Assembly (NCBI GenBank): GCA_027084145.1
Contig: JALWLM010000530.1
Location: 1-8,925 of the forward strand
DNA length: 8,925 nucleotides
Source: Crocinitomicaceae bacterium
Lineage (GTDB): Bacteria > Bacteroidota > Bacteroidia > Flavobacteriales_D > Crocinitomicaceae
Direction of reading: 5' to 3'
Of this stretch, positions 7,038 to 8,925 are shown piece by piece. The notes beneath the pieces are model-generated. The model was not told where the DNA came from and made no database searches. It was given only the letters and a program-made list of their open reading frames with translations. The position numbers and the translations under genes were made by a program. The stretch's first letter is position 1, and the number at the start of each line of letters is the position of its first letter.

Positions 7038-8156
7038 ATGAAGATTGTTATCATTGGTCCGGCGTATCCATTCAGGGGAGGAATTGCTTCCTTGAATGAA
7101 CGTTTAGCTAAAGAGTTACAAAAGCAAGGACATGAAGTAATCATTTACACTTTTACACTTCAGTATCCTAATTTTCTGTTCCCGGGAAAAACACAATATT
7201 CGGAAGATAAACCACCTGAAAATTTAAAAATTATTCGTTTGATTAATTCGGTAAATCCTTTTAATTGGATAAAATCAGGTTTGAAAATCAGGAAAGAAAA
7301 AGCAGATTTGGTGATATCCAGGTTTTGGCTTCCTTTTATGGGACCATCGTTAGGAACTATTTTACGAATTGCTTCTTTTCGTCGAAAAACCCGAATATCA
7401 TCGATTACAGATAACATAATTCCCCATGAGAAACGAATTGGAGATTTTATTTTTTCAAAATATTATGTTGGTGCGAATGATGAATTTTTGGTCATGTCTC
7501 AAGCTGTTAAAGAAGATTTAAGAAAATTTACTAAAACGAAGAAAATTCAATTTTGTCATCATCCTGTTTATGATAATTATGGCGAAATTTTACCCAAAGA
7601 AGAAGCTAGAAGATATTTGAAATTAAACCCTGTAGGAAGATATGTTTTATTTTTTGGAATCATACGGGCATACAAAGGATTAGACTTATTGTTAAAAGCA
7701 ATGAAAAATGAAACAATCAAGGAGTTAGGGATTCAATGTATCATTGCCGGAGAATACTACGAAGATAAGCAGAAATATGAAGATTTAATTGATTCACTAT
7801 GTATTAGAGAACAGTTAGTGATAAAGACTCATTTTATTCCTAATGATGAGGTTAAATACTATTTTAGTGCAGCTGATTTAGTTGTACAACCCTATAAAAC
7901 AGCAACGCAAAGTGGTATTTCTCAATTAGCATATTATTTTGAAAAGCCCATGGTGGTCACTAAAGTCGGAGGCTTACCCGAAATTGTAGATCATCAAAAA
8001 AATGGTTATGTTGTACATCCGAGAGAAAACGAAGTAGCGAAAGCTATTATAGAGTTTTATGAAAAAGGAAAGGAACAAGAATTTGTTGAAAATGTAAAAA
8101 AAAGGAAAAAGGATTTTTCTTGGGAATCATTTGTGTCTAAAATCTTGTTGGAATAA
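7038..8156 (+). CDS. GT4-type family glycosyltransferase
   Basis: The 372-residue product has the two-Rossmann GT-B architecture of GT4 enzymes, which move a sugar from a nucleotide donor to a glycan, lipid or other acceptor. The N-terminal domain opens with a beta strand and a glycine loop (IIGPAYPFRGGIA, residues 5-17). The donor domain has LFFGIIRAYKGLDLLLKAM (204-222) with conserved R210 and K213, an IIAGE strand (235-239), and VTKVGGLPEIV (307-317). The usual EX7E catalytic motif is degenerate: TQSGISQLA (290-298) has Thr and Ala where the two glutamates are expected. No signal peptide or membrane helix is evident, so it is probably cytoplasmic or peripheral. It starts 2 bases after the cystathionine beta-synthase stop. 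Donor and acceptor cannot be predicted, and no other glycan genes are adjacent. No clear terminator follows. Confidence 0.88.
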   Translation: MKIVIIGPAYPFRGGIASLNERLAKELQKQGHEVIIYTFTLQYPNFLFPGKTQYSEDKPPENLKIIRLINSVNPFNWIKSGLKIRKEKADLVISRFWLPFMGPSLGTILRIASFRRKTRISSITDNIIPHEKRIGDFIFSKYYVGANDEFLVMSQAVKEDLRKFTKTKKIQFCHHPVYDNYGEILPKEEARRYLKLNPVGRYVLFFGIIRAYKGLDLLLKAMKNETIKELGIQCIIAGEYYEDKQKYEDLIDSLCIREQLVIKTHFIPNDEVKYYFSAADLVVQPYKTATQSGISQLAYYFEKPMVVTKVGGLPEIVDHQKNGYVVHPRENEVAKAIIEFYEKGKEQEFVENVKKRKKDFSWESFVSKILLE

Positions 8157-8237
8157 AAGTATTCGTCTATTTGTTATTGAGGTCTTCTTCATTAAGATTT
8201 TTCCATTATATTTAGAGACGTTCAAAAAAAAATATTT

Positions 8238-8888
8238 ATGATTACAGAACAGGAACAACAAAAAAAAATAAGGCAACAAATAGGGTATCTTTTTGAAAAA
8301 GAGTTGCTTCAAGAAATATTTAATGTTGGAAAGACAAAAAAAGTTCCTATGGATTCGACAATTTTAGAACCCGGAGAGTCACTTTTGTATATTCCTTTTA
8401 TTATTGATGGTTCAGTTAAGGTTTCAAGAGAAAATGAAGATGGAGAAGAATTCTTGTTATACTATATCGAAAGGGGAGATACTTGTGCAATGACTTTACA
8501 GTGTTGTGTAAAAAACTCTAAAAGCGAAATAAAAGCAACGGCAATAGAAGAATCGGAAATTTTACTAATACCCAATCGCTATATGGAGGTTTGGTTAGGT
8601 AAATACATTTCATGGAGAAATTATATTTTAGATAGCTATCATTATCGGTTATCAGAAATGATGGAAACAATTGATTCTATTGTTTTTATGCGGTTGGATG
8701 AGCGTTTAGAGAGATATTTGAAAGATCATGCAAAATTGTTAGGGTCATTAGAAATTAATTTGACGCATCAACAAATAGCAGAAGATTTACATTCATCTAG
8801 AGTTGTTATATCTCGGTTATTAAAACAAATGGAGAGAAACGGAATGATTCAAATTCAAAGAAATAAAATTGTATTGAGCTCAATATAG
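8238..8888 (+). CDS. Crp/Fnr-family transcriptional regulator
   Basis: This 216-residue protein has an N-terminal cyclic-nucleotide-binding-like beta-barrel domain (about 20-115), a dimerisation helix (about 125-160) and a C-terminal winged helix-turn-helix (about 170-216). THQQIAEDLHSSRVVISRLLK at 176-196 is the DNA-binding helix-turn-helix; R188 and R193 match the recognition arginines of E. coli CRP, but the intervening glutamate position is V189. The cAMP pocket signature is absent. In its place is RGDTCAMTLQCCVKNSKSE, with C83, C89 and C90. The N-terminal cysteines of FNR iron-sulfur proteins are also absent. It therefore probably senses something other than cAMP or oxygen through an FNR cluster; the signal is unknown. 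The A-rich 81-base upstream gap has no clear promoter or Shine-Dalgarno motif. Such regulators often control a neighbouring gene, here perhaps the one beyond the window's right edge. Confidence 0.9.
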   Translation: MITEQEQQKKIRQQIGYLFEKELLQEIFNVGKTKKVPMDSTILEPGESLLYIPFIIDGSVKVSRENEDGEEFLLYYIERGDTCAMTLQCCVKNSKSEIKATAIEESEILLIPNRYMEVWLGKYISWRNYILDSYHYRLSEMMETIDSIVFMRLDERLERYLKDHAKLLGSLEINLTHQQIAEDLHSSRVVISRLLKQMERNGMIQIQRNKIVLSSI

Positions 8889-8913
8889 AAAAAAGAATTT
8901 TTCGAGTAGATTT

Positions 8914-8925
8914 ATGAAATATAAG
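8914..8925 (+). CDS. Possible start of the next gene, cut by the window edge
   Basis: An ATG 25 bases after the regulator's stop opens a frame (M-K-Y-K) that runs off the right edge. The spacing, the shared strand and the A-rich upstream sequence suit a co-transcribed gene. Only four codons are visible, so this could be chance and no product can be suggested. Confidence 0.2.

Noticed and set aside
8157..8237. Possible promoter boxes before the regulator: TCTATTTG at 8166-8173 and TATATTTA at 8207-8214.
   Set aside because: Each differs from TAnnTTTG by one base in a conserved position, and neither has a good -33 element at the right distance. In A+T-rich DNA such near matches are common.
8886..8906. 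GAAAAA...TTTTTC inverted repeat after the regulator gene as a possible terminator.
   Set aside because: The stem is almost entirely A-T with a single G-C pair and no following T tract, so it would be too unstable for intrinsic termination.

Overview
The window reads as an ordinary stretch of a low-GC Bacteroidota chromosome, most likely class Flavobacteriia. The evidence is the A+T-rich sequence, the lack of any convincing Shine-Dalgarno motif at any of the eight genes, promoter -7 boxes of the Bacteroidota form TAnnTTTG (52-59, 2068-2075, 4678-4685), and the gene order fbaA-accD-rpsO-pnp, which I recall as typical of flavobacteria. Every large ORF on the plus strand is a recognisable, full-length gene. 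There are no minus-strand genes, tRNAs, rRNAs, CRISPR arrays, insertion sequences or phage genes, and no gene-free stretch longer than about 100 bases.

Region 1 (1-2030) holds fbaA (class II fructose-1,6-bisphosphate aldolase) and accD (acetyl-CoA carboxylase carboxyltransferase beta subunit), separated by 11 bases behind one promoter. Region 2 (2031-4674) holds rpsO (ribosomal protein S15) behind its own promoter and a small 5' hairpin, then a strong intrinsic terminator, then pnp (polynucleotide phosphorylase), closed by a second terminator. I see no separate pnp promoter, so pnp probably depends on readthrough, as in the classical rpsO-pnp arrangement.

Region 3 (4675-8156) is a second tight unit: a CaCA-family Na+/Ca2+ antiporter, a cystathionine beta-synthase with two C-terminal CBS domains, and a GT4-type glycosyltransferase. 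Each downstream gene starts 2 bases after the previous stop codon, and the promoter lies just 3 bases after the pnp terminator. Region 4 (8157-8925) is a Crp/Fnr-type regulator with an unusual cysteine-containing effector domain, followed by a possible start of a further gene at the window edge.

The first two regions are central metabolism, translation and RNA turnover. The third combines ion homeostasis, sulfur amino acid metabolism and glycan synthesis without an obvious common pathway. The regulator may control a gene beyond the right edge. I found no new biological system. The best leads are modest: the hairpin at the predicted 5' end of the rpsO mRNA, the rpsO-pnp attenuator arrangement, the cysteine-bearing regulator, and the glycosyltransferase lacking the usual EX7E glutamates.
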